DNA of 64,000 nt from Acridotheres tristis (Eukaryota; Chordata; Aves; Passeriformes; Sturnidae): positions 6,262,001-6,326,000 of the forward strand of contig CM072884.1 of assembly GCA_037013685.1 (NCBI GenBank). The letters are read 5' to 3'. Shown here one piece after another: positions 12,340 to 22,060 of the stretch. The first letter of the stretch is position 1, and the number at the start of each line of letters is the position of its first letter. The notes beneath the pieces were generated by a model that made no database searches, had not been told where the DNA came from, and saw only the letters and a list, made by a program, of their open reading frames with translations. The position numbers and the translations under genes were made by a program.

Positions 12340-12430
12340 TGGTGTCTCATTTTTCTATAAAAGCAGGAGTTGGGGAGAACTCCTTTTGATTAGATTTTTC
12401 AGAAGAAAATAAAGTGCAAATGTTGTATCT
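12340..12430 (+). promoter_or_regulatory. TATA, stem-loop and AATAAA module (LTR-like)
   Basis: TATAAAA at 12356-12362 is followed by a perfect 7-bp stem (AGGAGTT 12365-12371 with AACTCCT 12378-12384, 6-base loop) and then AATAAA at 12408-12413. A TATA box, an RNA stem-loop and a poly-A signal within 60 bases is the arrangement seen at the R region of some retroviral LTRs. LTR ends were not identified and no partner copy was found, so this is a tentative reading. Confidence 0.2.
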
Positions 12431-13079
12431 GAGAACTCTTTGTTGAAAAAAAAAGGGGGATAGGAAAAGGGAGCATGGTGTTAGAACTAAAAATGTACAT
12501 GTGATTAGTTTGTGACAATGACACCTTATCCAGGCTATCAGAAAACTACATCTTGAATAAAAGCAGGAGATTTAAGCACAGGTTTCCCAAACACAAGATG
12601 ACAGCAAAGGCCATGAGAGAGGGAGCACAGGATGATGGTTTTGCTGCCAGGGCTACAAACAAACTCAGAAATGGACAATTATAGTCACTAAGGGAACATA
12701 GGTTTGTGAGCTGATGAAAAAGAAAAATAAAAGGTTTTACAAGTCAACAAAGATCAAGTTAATAAACTGTGTTTGCCAAACAATAAAAACAAACCAAAGC
12801 AGCCACCAACTGTAGAGGAAGAAACACTCCAAGTCAACATCCCACTCTTCCCAATCAAGAGGAGAAAGAATGAACAAGATCAATAATTCCTGGTGTAGGT
12901 GAGGTGCTGACCTATCTCCATAACTCCATACAGCTTTTCTACTGAATTATCACCATCAATATAAGTGCCAAGACTTTTTACCAAAGGTAAGGTTAGCACA
13001 AGAGAAAGGACTACATATAGAATAGCTGATTCTATCAGTTCTGATTGTCCCAGTATTGGGAATGACTTGTAATAGTTGC

Positions 13080-13119
13080 ATAATTTGGTCTATAAGAATT
13101 ATAGACCAAGACAAATTAT
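13080..13119. repeat. Long hairpin: 11-bp perfect stem, 16 bp with bulge
   Basis: TTGGTCTATAA (13085-13095) and TTATAGACCAA (13099-13109) are exact complements around a GAA loop. Beyond a 5-base bulge (13110-13114) the stem continues with ATAAT (13080-13084) against ATTAT (13115-13119), giving 16 pairs in all. It is too short for a standard microRNA precursor. It may form a cruciform or an RNA stem, or be the remnant of a palindromic transposon end. Confidence 0.7.
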
Positions 13120-13158
13120 CATTAGATAAATCAAAGATTATCATTATACCAAGACAAA
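13105..13158. repeat. Interleaved direct repeats beside the hairpin
   Basis: ACCAAGACAAA occurs at 13105-13115 and 13148-13158, and ATTATCATTA at 13115-13124 and 13137-13146. The two pairs appear in swapped order, so this is not a plain tandem duplication. It could come from replication slippage or template switching at the adjoining hairpin, whose 3' arm contributes part of the first copy. Confidence 0.6.
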
Positions 13159-13493
13159 GAGTTGTCTAAGTAGACTTAAGACTTTAATGAGATTAAGAAC
13201 AAATGCTGGTTTTGTGTATACAGTGTGTTTCTTCAGGCCACACTAACACAGGGTGCTTGACACATACCCTGACCATAAAGATTACAGTTAAGAAGCAAAG
13301 CCGTGGCTTGAGATGAGATAAACTTGCACAGAAGCCTAATTTGCATCTTGATCCTTTTGACCCTACAAATTAATGAATTAGAAGAAAAAGCTAATGGCTG
13401 CTCTCCAGCACGCCTTCCCTAAGAGGCACACATTAGTCAAAGCCACCAAGAACTTCATCTCTCTTCCCTGATGGAAACAGGAACAAAAAAACT

Positions 13494-13670
13494 GAACAGT
13501 TTCAGCCAGATCCAACTGGTTCTGACCAGTGTCAACATGCTCAAAATAGTTCGGACTGGTTTAAACAGGATTCAACCAGTTCGGCCCAGAACTAACTGGT
13601 TCTGACCAGTTGAAACCGGTTTGAACCAGATCTGGCCATTTCTTCAGACAGGTTTCAACTGGTTTCAAAG
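13494..13670. repeat. 20-bp-period palindromic minisatellite (AACTGGT/ACCAGTT)
   Basis: ACTGGTT-like or ACCAGTT-like cores start at 13515, 13555, 13575, 13595, 13615 and 13658, with degenerate copies near 13535 and 13635, so most are spaced by 20 bases. The 17-mer AACTGGTTCTGACCAGT is repeated exactly at 13514-13530 and 13594-13610, 80 bases apart. The copy at 13594-13611 is a perfect inverted repeat (AACTGGT, TCTG, ACCAGTT), and 13613-13622 is the perfect palindrome AAACCGGTTT. The array is degenerate, so it is not newly expanded. Each unit resembles Grainyhead sites (AACCGGTT type) and CP2-family paired CNRG half-sites; this resemblance is established knowledge, and function here is inference. 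Confidence 0.75.
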
Positions 13671-16600
13671 AAAGCACTATGAATGGCCCCCCAATTCCCA
13701 AAGAAGGCTGAAAGGCATAACAGTTTCAAGAATTATTTCAAGAATGTGAAAAAATATTGCTAAATTGTCCATTTACATTTTGATCATCACATCTTCAAGA
13801 CAAACCTCTATTGCAATTTACTGGAGTAGCACACCATAGGAAATAAAAGAAAAAATGTAGAAGTCAAATAAAACTGAAAAAAAGAATCAACTTGTTTTGG
13901 TTTTTTTAAATGCCTTTAGGCTGCCAAGAAGGAAATACAAGTAGAACTACAAAGGATTTTTTTAAAGATTAGCAAAATACAGGAGTAAAATTATATTGTG
14001 AAAATTAAAAAAAAAGTTTATAGGGAGGAAGTAAATTAAAAAAAGAATTCTACATTCTGAGACTGTCGCACTTTTAAATATCAATCTTGTATTTAAAGCT
14101 GTAACTGTTCACATGTGACATATAAGACATCTCTTTATTCATTATATAAGATTTCTTGCAATATATGAAATTATGCCTGTCCTTGAAAGGTTGCAAAGTT
14201 TAGCTAGTTTATATTTTATTTAGTACTTATGATCCTAACAGCAGGCTGCCTTAGGCCTCATTTCTACTTAATTCAGAAAAACAACATTCCTTATTCATGT
14301 ACTGTCTGATCAAAGGCTTACATTTAGCACAACACACGCTAAAAAAAGGCATATTTTGAGTAGATTTTTTTACAGCTAAATAAGAAAGTAAGCCCAGCTC
14401 ATGGAAAATTTATTAGTTCAGGTCATACCGGTTTTGCAATTTGTACACGAAGTTGTCTTGCCAAATTTAAAGCATTCAAAATCAAAAAGAATGAAGGAAT
14501 GGTATGATATGGAAACATAAGAGCATAAACATAGGCATAACAATGAAATGAAAAGAAAAAAAATGTGAGGTGAGGCTTCTATTCTTGAGTGGTTCACGTT
14601 AGCATCTATTTCCATTATTTGCATGCTGACTAAAACCACTTTGGGCAGAAAGGATTCCAGGCATTCACATAATTGCATTGGTGCTGATGGATCTGTGGGC
14701 CCAGCAGCCACAAGACTGCAGAGACAGAGGGAAATGCCAATTACTTGGCCCTGAGTGCTATGGGCAGATTGCTTGTACTTAGACAAGCCTGCGTGTCCCA
14801 TCAGTCACCGCCTGTCAAGGTACACAACTCCAGTTCCACTTACAGCACCGGGTAGAATAAGGTCAAGTCAATCACAGTCAATTTCTAGGATGGTTTAAAT
14901 ACCTGGTACACCTCATACAGTCATTGACAAAGCAAATAAATGGGCTGTGCAGTTACAAAAATTATCACCTCTTAAATTCTAATTCCCTTGAATTTGATTT
15001 GATGGTCTACCTGACCTCTGATACCCTCTCAGGAGTTTTACAATCAAGATGCCTCAGCTCTCAGCAGTGCTCATGGTGGAGGTAGAATACATTTGAGATG
15101 TTTCACAGCTAACCACCAAAACAAATTCTGCCTGAGCTTTTGTTTGTTTTGCTGTGCTGAAACTAATAAGCAGATGCAGTTTTATCTAGTCAAAGACACA
15201 AGCAAAGAGGTTATTTTAAGGACCTGTTAACTGACAGTGCATCTGGACTAGAATTCATGTCTTGGAGCTGAAGACAAGCACCATCCTGGCTTACACTGCT
15301 CTGGTGCCAGCTTTATTTTACTTGAAATACGAGTTTGCTATGCTTGACAAACTGAGTGCAACCAGAAACACTTCATTTGTTTTATTTCAGCTGCTGCTGA
15401 GGAGACAGGCACAAAAGCATTCAATCCAGTATTGAATGAGTTTGGTTTGCTTAATTTCTTACTTCTGTTAAATATCTACCTGCCTACAAGGACAGGAAAA
15501 TGGCAGCATTTGTAAAGTTTCAGGTTCACACACAATAAACAGGAAGAAAAATAAAGAAATTCTTGCAAAAATTTACATTTTAGATTTAGATCTTATTGAT
15601 GGATTAAAGCAGTTATTTTCTCCATTTTAGAACATTTCCAACTTGCTCCTTATTTAATAACTACCTCTCCTAATAGCCTGCTGCCCACTTACCAAAAGCA
15701 AACATTTCCTTAGATATGAGAATGAAACCTCACTTAAAACTATAAATTTTGACCAGAGGTTCTCCACTGGGAATTTCTCTTCTTTAATCACTGTCAAAGA
15801 AATCCTAGCACATCCTAACTTTTTTTCCCAGAATTTTTTTTTAAGAGAAAAATCTGAAGGAGAAACAATTTGGATATAAATTATCATTTGTTCTTAGAGC
15901 TGGACTTCCAAAATATTTGTCTGCAGATTCCCAACAGCAGGAGCTGGAGCAATCTATCCTGTTCTTTAGTTAAAAGAATGGATCCCTCTATCCATATCCA
16001 TTTAGTCCTTCAAGTACTTTGCACATGCATTGATTCTTGGTCAGACTTGCACTGGTTTTGACTGAGATTCCCTTTTTCCAATGTTCAGTGTATGTTATCA
16101 ATTCTGTTCGTTCAGAAAGTCCATTTCACTCTTACTTACTGTTAACCATCTCTTTCTTTCACTTTGTCCAAGAAACTAAGACAACAAAAATCCTAGTATC
16201 AACAAAGCTGTGTTTTTTCCTCTATGAAAGAGATGAGTCTTTAAAAACCCCTATAAGTTCCTATCAAGGAGAAAAAGAGGATTTGTGAGCAACAACAATA
16301 GAGTTTATACTCGATTTTTGAAATAACATTTAATTGTATCAGTTCTCTCCAAATCAGCATTGCTGGCACTTATTCTGGACAAGGCAATTTTTTTTCTCAG
16401 GCTTCAGCCCTTGACTTGTGTTGATCACAACTCTGGACTGTCAAGTGTTGCTTCAGCATCCCTTGGCCACCACACACAGGTGGGCTGGGCTGCTGTCACT
16501 GCTCCACGTGCCCCAACACCACAGGCATCAAGTGACATGTCCAAGATCCCCTCACTTTTTATTTTCCCCCACTATATGCCACACATTTTATGGGATATAT

Positions 16601-17320
16601 GCTTTTTCTAGCTGTGTGACCCCGAATTTGTGCTCCCTCAGGTATGTTCTCTATTTCTGAATCAAGATTTTAGATTTGCTTCTCCTTCCTATGCTTTATT
16701 ATTCTGCTGATTTCACATGCTAACTGAAAACAGAATTAACTTTCTGGTTTGCTTTCTCAGTGAGGCAAATTGAATTTGTTACCTCCATCTCAAATTAATA
16801 CAATACAGCTTGGAAAAAAATATTTCATATATACTTGGAAAACTTGTAACACACTTCATGTCACTAGTTGGCTATGAATAATTCAGATTCAATTACTCAG
16901 TGACAGAGTCACTACACAAACTGCAAAAAAATTAATTGTTTATTTCTTAGTGTGAAGGAAGACACCCTATATTCAGCATCTAAAATAGTGAGTAGATATA
17001 GGAACAGAAAGTTTTAGTAACAACAAGAGGACAAAAAGAATGTTGTTTACTTTCGAAGTTCTGAGTTCCTGGCATTTCAGCTGAACAAAGTTTAAGCCAT
17101 AGATGAACTGATGATTTTACCTCCAGAGTAGAAATGTGATCCTCACCCACAGAAAACAGAGTTCTTAAGAGATGAGGCTTTTCCTAAAATAATTGTGACA
17201 AAGCAAGCAAATTAACAATCAATTTCATCCATGAGCATATCTTTGGCAAGAGGGAAGTCTGTCAACTTTTGGGAAAACCTGGAGACCTCAAACAAACATT
17301 AGTATCCTTAAAACTGTTGA

Positions 17321-17396
17321 ACCCCAACCCACCCCCCAAAAAAAAACCCACCCAAAACAAACAAACAAAAAGAATAACAAAATAACAAATAAAACA
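17321..17396 (-). repeat. A/C-rich tract, G-quadruplex-capable on the minus strand
   Basis: On the plus strand the tract reads C4, AA, C3, A, C6, A9, C3, A, C3, followed by CAAA-type units. The minus strand therefore carries five runs of three or more G between 17322 and 17353, separated by loops of 1, 9, 1 and 2 bases. One long loop makes it a non-standard G-quadruplex candidate. It may equally be an inert low-complexity tract like the others in this window. Confidence 0.6.
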
Positions 17397-19083
17397 GTTT
17401 GAATCTAAACACCTGCACTTCAGTCTTTGTCAAGGGAGGAAGCAAAGTTTGTGTTTACTCTTCGAGGGGGAAAGAAAGTTGATACAGAAGTCACTGGAAA
17501 ATGGGCAGCTTGAAGCAGAGTTGCTAAATCCATGAGGTACTTCAAGAACGGACACAAAAATCTCATGTTTTCATATTAAATTTGCTTTTCACTTGCCTAG
17601 TAAAAGCATGCAAGCTTAAAACACTTGAGCATTAGATACTACGGAGACAAGAAGGTCAGAGCTTCTTCTAAGTTCAAAAAAGTAACTTGGGTTATTGTCT
17701 GATTTAATTTTTAGGAGAGACATAAAACTTAGCATAGGTACAGGAGAAAAAGACAGTGACATGTTTACACCTACACGGTGATCAGCCTACCCATGCTATT
17801 CAACTGCAGAAATGATCATTATTTGTTACCACACAATGCTGAGTATTTATGCAAACCCACATCTGCTCACATTTTTCAAGGCAATAATTTATCCATTTGG
17901 AAAGGCTTGCATATCAATTTGAGGGTTTTTAGGTCTTTTTTTAACCAAACATATATATAGCCTTTGCTTCATTCCAATAAAGGTTTGAGCTTCCTTTGCT
18001 ATGGGAAAAGATGATTCTAACCCAACAACCAAAAAATTTTTACTAAGTACTTAGAATTACTAATGGCACAGAAAAGTGTGATGACATGTACATGGGAGAG
18101 AAGGGGATAGGAAAAAAAAAAAAATCCCAAAAGCCCTCTTTTTGCCCCTCTCAGCAGAAACTTTTCCTGCATGCTTGGACTGAAGTCCCTGCTGGTTTTT
18201 TCTGATACAGGTTGCCCAGGGAAATGCACAGACTTTAGCTCCGATGACTAAATGGCACAAGACAACATTCAGATATAGATTTGGCTTTAAATTACAGATG
18301 ATAATTCTGCATGTTTGACTTTTCCAGTGTTTAGCTCTTCAGTGAAAACTGAACAGTCACGTCTTAAGAAATTTCATTGCACATTTAAATTCAGTTCATT
18401 CAGAACTTTATTAACACTGAGACTAAAGCAAAAGCTTTGAATAAAAAGTTCAGTAATAAGACCTGAAAAAGCATTTGTTAAATAGTTAAAACTCAATTAA
18501 AATAAAGGGAAAAATTTGACTTTTAGAGAAGAAAAATATCACAGACGTGGTCTGTAAGACTACCCTAAAATATGTATTAAAATAATTCAAATTATAGTGA
18601 TTTTTTTACAGCTAAAAGTACACTGCCATGGGTGGCATGGAACCTTATGGGGTTTTGCTTTTAGCATTTTGTTAGTGAACTGCATCCAAATATCCGAAAA
18701 ACAACAGTTCTACAAAAACAGGGCTTATTGTGAATCAGTGATTGATTCTATAAGCTGCAGAAATAAATAAAGTGAAAAACCTTGAATATTTTTTTTTTCT
18801 TAAAAATTGAGAAGTTAGACGTGGCAACAAAACCAAATGCAAATAAAAGCACTGCTTGTGCCATTGCCAAGATTAGTCAGAATCAGTGAGACTTTGCCTT
18901 CTAAGAGGTGATTTTGGTAGCGGTGATAAATTCAACTAAACCATGATGTATGCAAACTAGAATTAAATGAGCTGGATTACCTGCAAATTGGAATACATCT
19001 TATTTGTTATTTCCTCGCATGCAAAAGCAAAGATAACATTTTAAAAGGCATGGACAACATTACAATTTATTACTGCAGCACAG

Positions 19084-19638
19084 TCATGACCTGCTGTACA
19101 AAGCAATTATGCAGCTGCAGAAAAATCCCTGCTTAATTATCCTTTCTAGTTTAGGTTTCTTCCTAACTCCAATGCACAGTCCTAGCTGCACCAATCCCAA
19201 ATTCTCCACTCTGCAGGCCAGGGACAGGAACAATCCCAGGGTTTGGTTTACCATGGTACCTGCAGAGGGCTGCAGACAGGCTGACACAGCCACTCTGAGG
19301 TGTGAACTGATCCTGTTTGCAAAGCAGGTGCTAATGAAAATGCAAAATGATAACGATTTAAAAGTCAGCATTAATTGTTCCGCTGCTGAGCATGACAGAA
19401 GGAAAAAGTCACTGGTGAACCTGTTGTTACTGAATGCAGCAGCAGGGATACAGTGGATGGACAAGGCAACATGATACTCCTGCCAAAGGCTGCTGGAGGT
19501 GGCAAGGAGCAATGAATAATTTCCCATCTTACTTATTCCCATCTTCCCATTATTTATCTTATTCCATGACAAACATTTGACAACAGACATAAATTTATGG
19601 AACAGCCTGCTGTGGCATGATAGGACCAATGAAATCAA
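19084..19638 (-). other. Longest open frame, 184 codons, probably not a gene
   Basis: This frame is the longest in the window, but the residues show no recognisable domain. It is rich in Ser, Leu and Cys with scattered hydrophobic patches, as expected from translated non-coding DNA. A 121-codon frame overlaps it on the opposite strand, which points to locally low stop-codon density rather than coding selection. No upstream promoter or splice structure was recognised. Confidence 0.25.
19320..19480. promoter_or_regulatory. Candidate non-coding regulatory patch
   Basis: The patch contains an octamer-like ATGCAAAAT at 19340-19348, GATAA just after it and a CATTAATTG site near 19370, in locally less AT-rich sequence. 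It looks like the compact motif-dense sequence of conserved non-coding elements. No alignment was available, so this rests on motif density alone. Confidence 0.15.
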
Positions 19639-19763
19639 TGGAACAACGGATTGAAGGAAAAAAAAAAAATCTCCTCTTCTTATTTACAGTGCACTGCTTA
19701 TAAAATGATGCTGGTACTGACCATCAAGGGCTAGAGAGCAGCCATCATCCAAACAGGACACGA

Positions 19764-20078
19764 GTCACAGAATCACAGAATGGTTTGGGCTGGAAGAGAC
19801 CTTAAAGATCATCGAGTTCCAAACCCCCTTGCCATGGGCAGGGACACCTTCCACTAAGCCAGGCTGCTCAGAGCCCCATCCAACCTGGCCTGAACACCTT
19901 CAGGGATGGGGCATCCACAGCTTCTCTGGGGAACCTATTCCAGGGCCTCACCACCCTCACTATGAAGAATTTAATTTTAATATCTAATATAAACCCACCC
20001 TTTTAAAGTTGGAAGACATGACCTTTTGTTTTATAACAACCTAGCCTCATAAAAAGAATACAACAGCCCTGTAAAGTG
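19764..20078 (-). mobile_element. CR1 LINE, 3' end, minus orientation
   Basis: Read on the plus strand it begins with 'cacagaatcacagaatgg', then 'tggaagagaccttaaagatc', 'gccatgggcagggacacctt', 'ccaacctggcctgaacacc', 'cagggatggggcatccacag' and 'gaagaatttaattttaatatc'. This is the complement of an avian CR1 3' region. Similarity fades after about 20040 but still follows the family ('cctgtaaagtg') to about 20078. Its clear agreement with the family suggests a younger or better preserved copy than the one at 62715-62962. Confidence 0.93.
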
Positions 20079-20379
20079 AAAAAAGCAGAAAACGCTGGGG
20101 TTGCCCACGTTCCACCAACTTCAATCCTGTTGCATTTCATTATTTCAAGCCCATTTCAGTATTTCAGACATTTTGTTTGCTCACCCCCAGGAGCAGCCAC
20201 CTCTGCCACAGCACAGCTCCTTCCTCCTGAACCTGGAGGGATGGTGAGACAGGAATGGTGCCCCTTCGTGCCCCCCAGCAGCATTCAGGAGATAGCAAAC
20301 ACAGGTTGGAGACTAAAGAAGAGTATTTCCCACATAAACCATAGCCTGAGCAGCCTATGGATAACAGGGCTGTCCACAA

Positions 20380-20397
20380 GTTATCCATGTGGATAAC
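20380..20397. repeat. Perfect 8-bp inverted repeat (GTTATCCA/TGGATAAC)
   Basis: GTTATCCA (20380-20387) and TGGATAAC (20390-20397) flank TG. A further TGGATAAC lies at 20358-20365. The shared core GGATAA resembles a GATA-factor site. No function is assigned. Confidence 0.6.
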
Positions 20398-20998
20398 TAA
20401 GATTGTTTTTCCAATGTAGCCATCATTTTTTTGACAGTATCTTAATTGTTATTTTGAAATACCACCTACCCTCCAAGTTCTCAACTACTCTGCAATAAAA
20501 TTCCCCACGAGGTGTTATCGACATTCAAATATCCCACACATTTAAATAAGGTGCCATTATAATACAGTGAGCACAACATCACATAATTCCACAAAATTTG
20601 TTGTAGGTATTTAAAACCGATTACATTTTTTTTGTTTGAGAAAGCAATTTGTGCAGCAGCTTCATCCTATAAGGAATATTCTTAGTTGAGATTATATAGT
20701 CCCTTTCAAACAATGTGTGGTAAATTGTTGATTATAGCCAATTAAAGGATATAATATGAAGTGCTATTATGCTACACAGTTCTTTCAGCCATGGGAAATG
20801 ACTAGCAAATGCTATCAAACAACAAAACCTGTGAAAACTTGTTAAAAGCAATAACACACCTTGCACACAGTGGATGAGTCGTGGAGATTCTCTAAATCCA
20901 AAACCATTCTGGCACCTGTGTGCCCACAGTACAAGTCTTCACATTACAGAAATGATCAAAGCACTGCTCTAGTACCAATTTCAGCTACAGCAATTGTC

Positions 20999-21070
20999 TA
21001 TTTTTTTTTTCTCTTCGTTTTTTTGAGGCTTGATGTTACTTCATGTTAAAAAAAAAAAAAAGGAAAAAAA
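20999..21070. repeat. Paired T-run and A-run tracts
   Basis: A T-rich run at about 20999-21027 is followed by an A run (about 21048-21061) and a second A stretch to 21070. The two can pair across about 20-40 bases, giving a weak foldback. This is ordinary low-complexity sequence. Confidence 0.6.
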
Positions 21071-21879
21071 AATCCAACCCACGAGTGCAATGTTCCCACC
21101 CTTTTGCATGGAAAAGAGAAAACAGATGGTGCCTTTTCCAGTGACAAACTAGATAACCTGTATTCCCTTCTAGAGATGCCAGTCTTGGTCTTCCTATGTT
21201 TTATTTTATCTGGCACATCAGTTGCAATATCATCCTGTTTTTATCATCAGTTCTCCAGACAACCACCAGTGTCTGGCACTCTCCTTTGTGAATTAAATGC
21301 AAAATTGGATGGTTTAACCTGCTTTGTTCAACTCTGTACTACAGCACTGCAGAGAGTTTTCTGAAGAGATCTTGCACAGTGCATCTTCTTCGTTTTATTA
21401 GCTTTATGTGTCAAAGAGAAAGGTTTAAACAAACTCTTCAGAAGATTTTACCACTGTAAATGGAAACAAAGGAGAATAGGCTAATCAACCACATTCAGCA
21501 AATAACCGATGGAACAACAAAGAGCAACAATAATAAATCAAACAAACATCTGTGTTAATTGATTCTGCCAAGTGCCTTTTCATTAATACCAGATCATACT
21601 TCTAGAGTATGTCAATAAGTGTAAGCAACACACAGTCTTCAAGAACGTGCAATCACTGCTGTTAACAAGCAGAATGTCCTAATGATTGCTTCCTTGCTTA
21701 AACATTTGAATAAAAAAAGCCCCTCCACTGGAACAGGAATTATGACACTTCATTTCACTGGCTGTCTCTGATCTGTTCTGGGTAGCATGAAGCCAGGATG
21801 AAGCTCCAGGACAGGAAGAGCTTTTGTTGCTCTCTGGAGGATGCTCCACAGTCTTTGCTATCCATGAGGACCTCTGGTT

Positions 21880-22060
21880 CTCCTCAAAACCAAAGTGAGT
21901 GTAGATCAACTCAGAGTCAGGGCACAGGCTTGAAGCCAGAGTCAGCAAAGTTTCAAAACCAGGCAATCTCCTCAAAACCATGCCATTCCAAAGTGAGCCT
22001 AGACCAACTCAGAGTCAGGGCTTAAATCCAGAGTCAGGCAAGGTCCTGGGTGCCATGGTG
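21880..22060. repeat. Imperfect 98-bp tandem duplication
   Basis: Two adjacent units, about 21880-21967 and 21968-22060, share CTCCTCAAAACC (21880, 21968), AAAGTGAG (21892, 21990), AACTCAGAGTCAGGG (21908, 22006) and a CCAGAGTCAG segment. After a 10-base insertion in the second unit the spacing is a constant 98 bases. The units have diverged, so the duplication is not recent. Frames on both strands span it but encode nothing recognisable. Confidence 0.75.

Larger units (their letters stand above)
3491..13079. other. Mostly unique sequence, no gene seen
   Basis: This long stretch has only short open frames on both strands (up to 132 codons), with no domain or repeat-family match recognised. 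Items inside it are listed separately: a possible LTR fragment (3850-4010), a short CR1-like scrap (5639-5668), a poly-A run (6376-6394), an A/C-rich tract (10543-10635), a GC-richer stretch (10640-11570) and a TATA/poly-A-signal module (12340-12430). Elsewhere I see AT-rich DNA without further structure. Confidence 0.55.
13671..19763. other. Unique AT-rich sequence, no gene seen
   Basis: Short open frames only, up to 184 codons (19084-19638, minus). No domain, splice-supported exon or known repeat was recognised. An inverted repeat CATTCAAT/ATTGAATG lies at 15418-15438. An A/C tract with G-runs on the minus strand lies at 17321-17396, and a candidate regulatory patch at 19320-19480. The rest shows nothing further. 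Confidence 0.55.

Noticed and set aside
14418..14801. 127-codon minus-strand open frame
   Set aside because: No domain. It ends in a hydrophobic low-complexity stretch, and no exon boundaries or repeat relation were recognised.
15418..15438. Inverted repeat CATTCAAT/ATTGAATG with a 5-base loop
   Set aside because: Eight-base arms with a small loop are expected by chance several times in a window of this size.
20371..20397. TTATCC/GTCCACAAG words resembling bacterial DnaA boxes
   Set aside because: The surrounding CR1 elements show this is vertebrate DNA, and the words are explained by a short inverted repeat.
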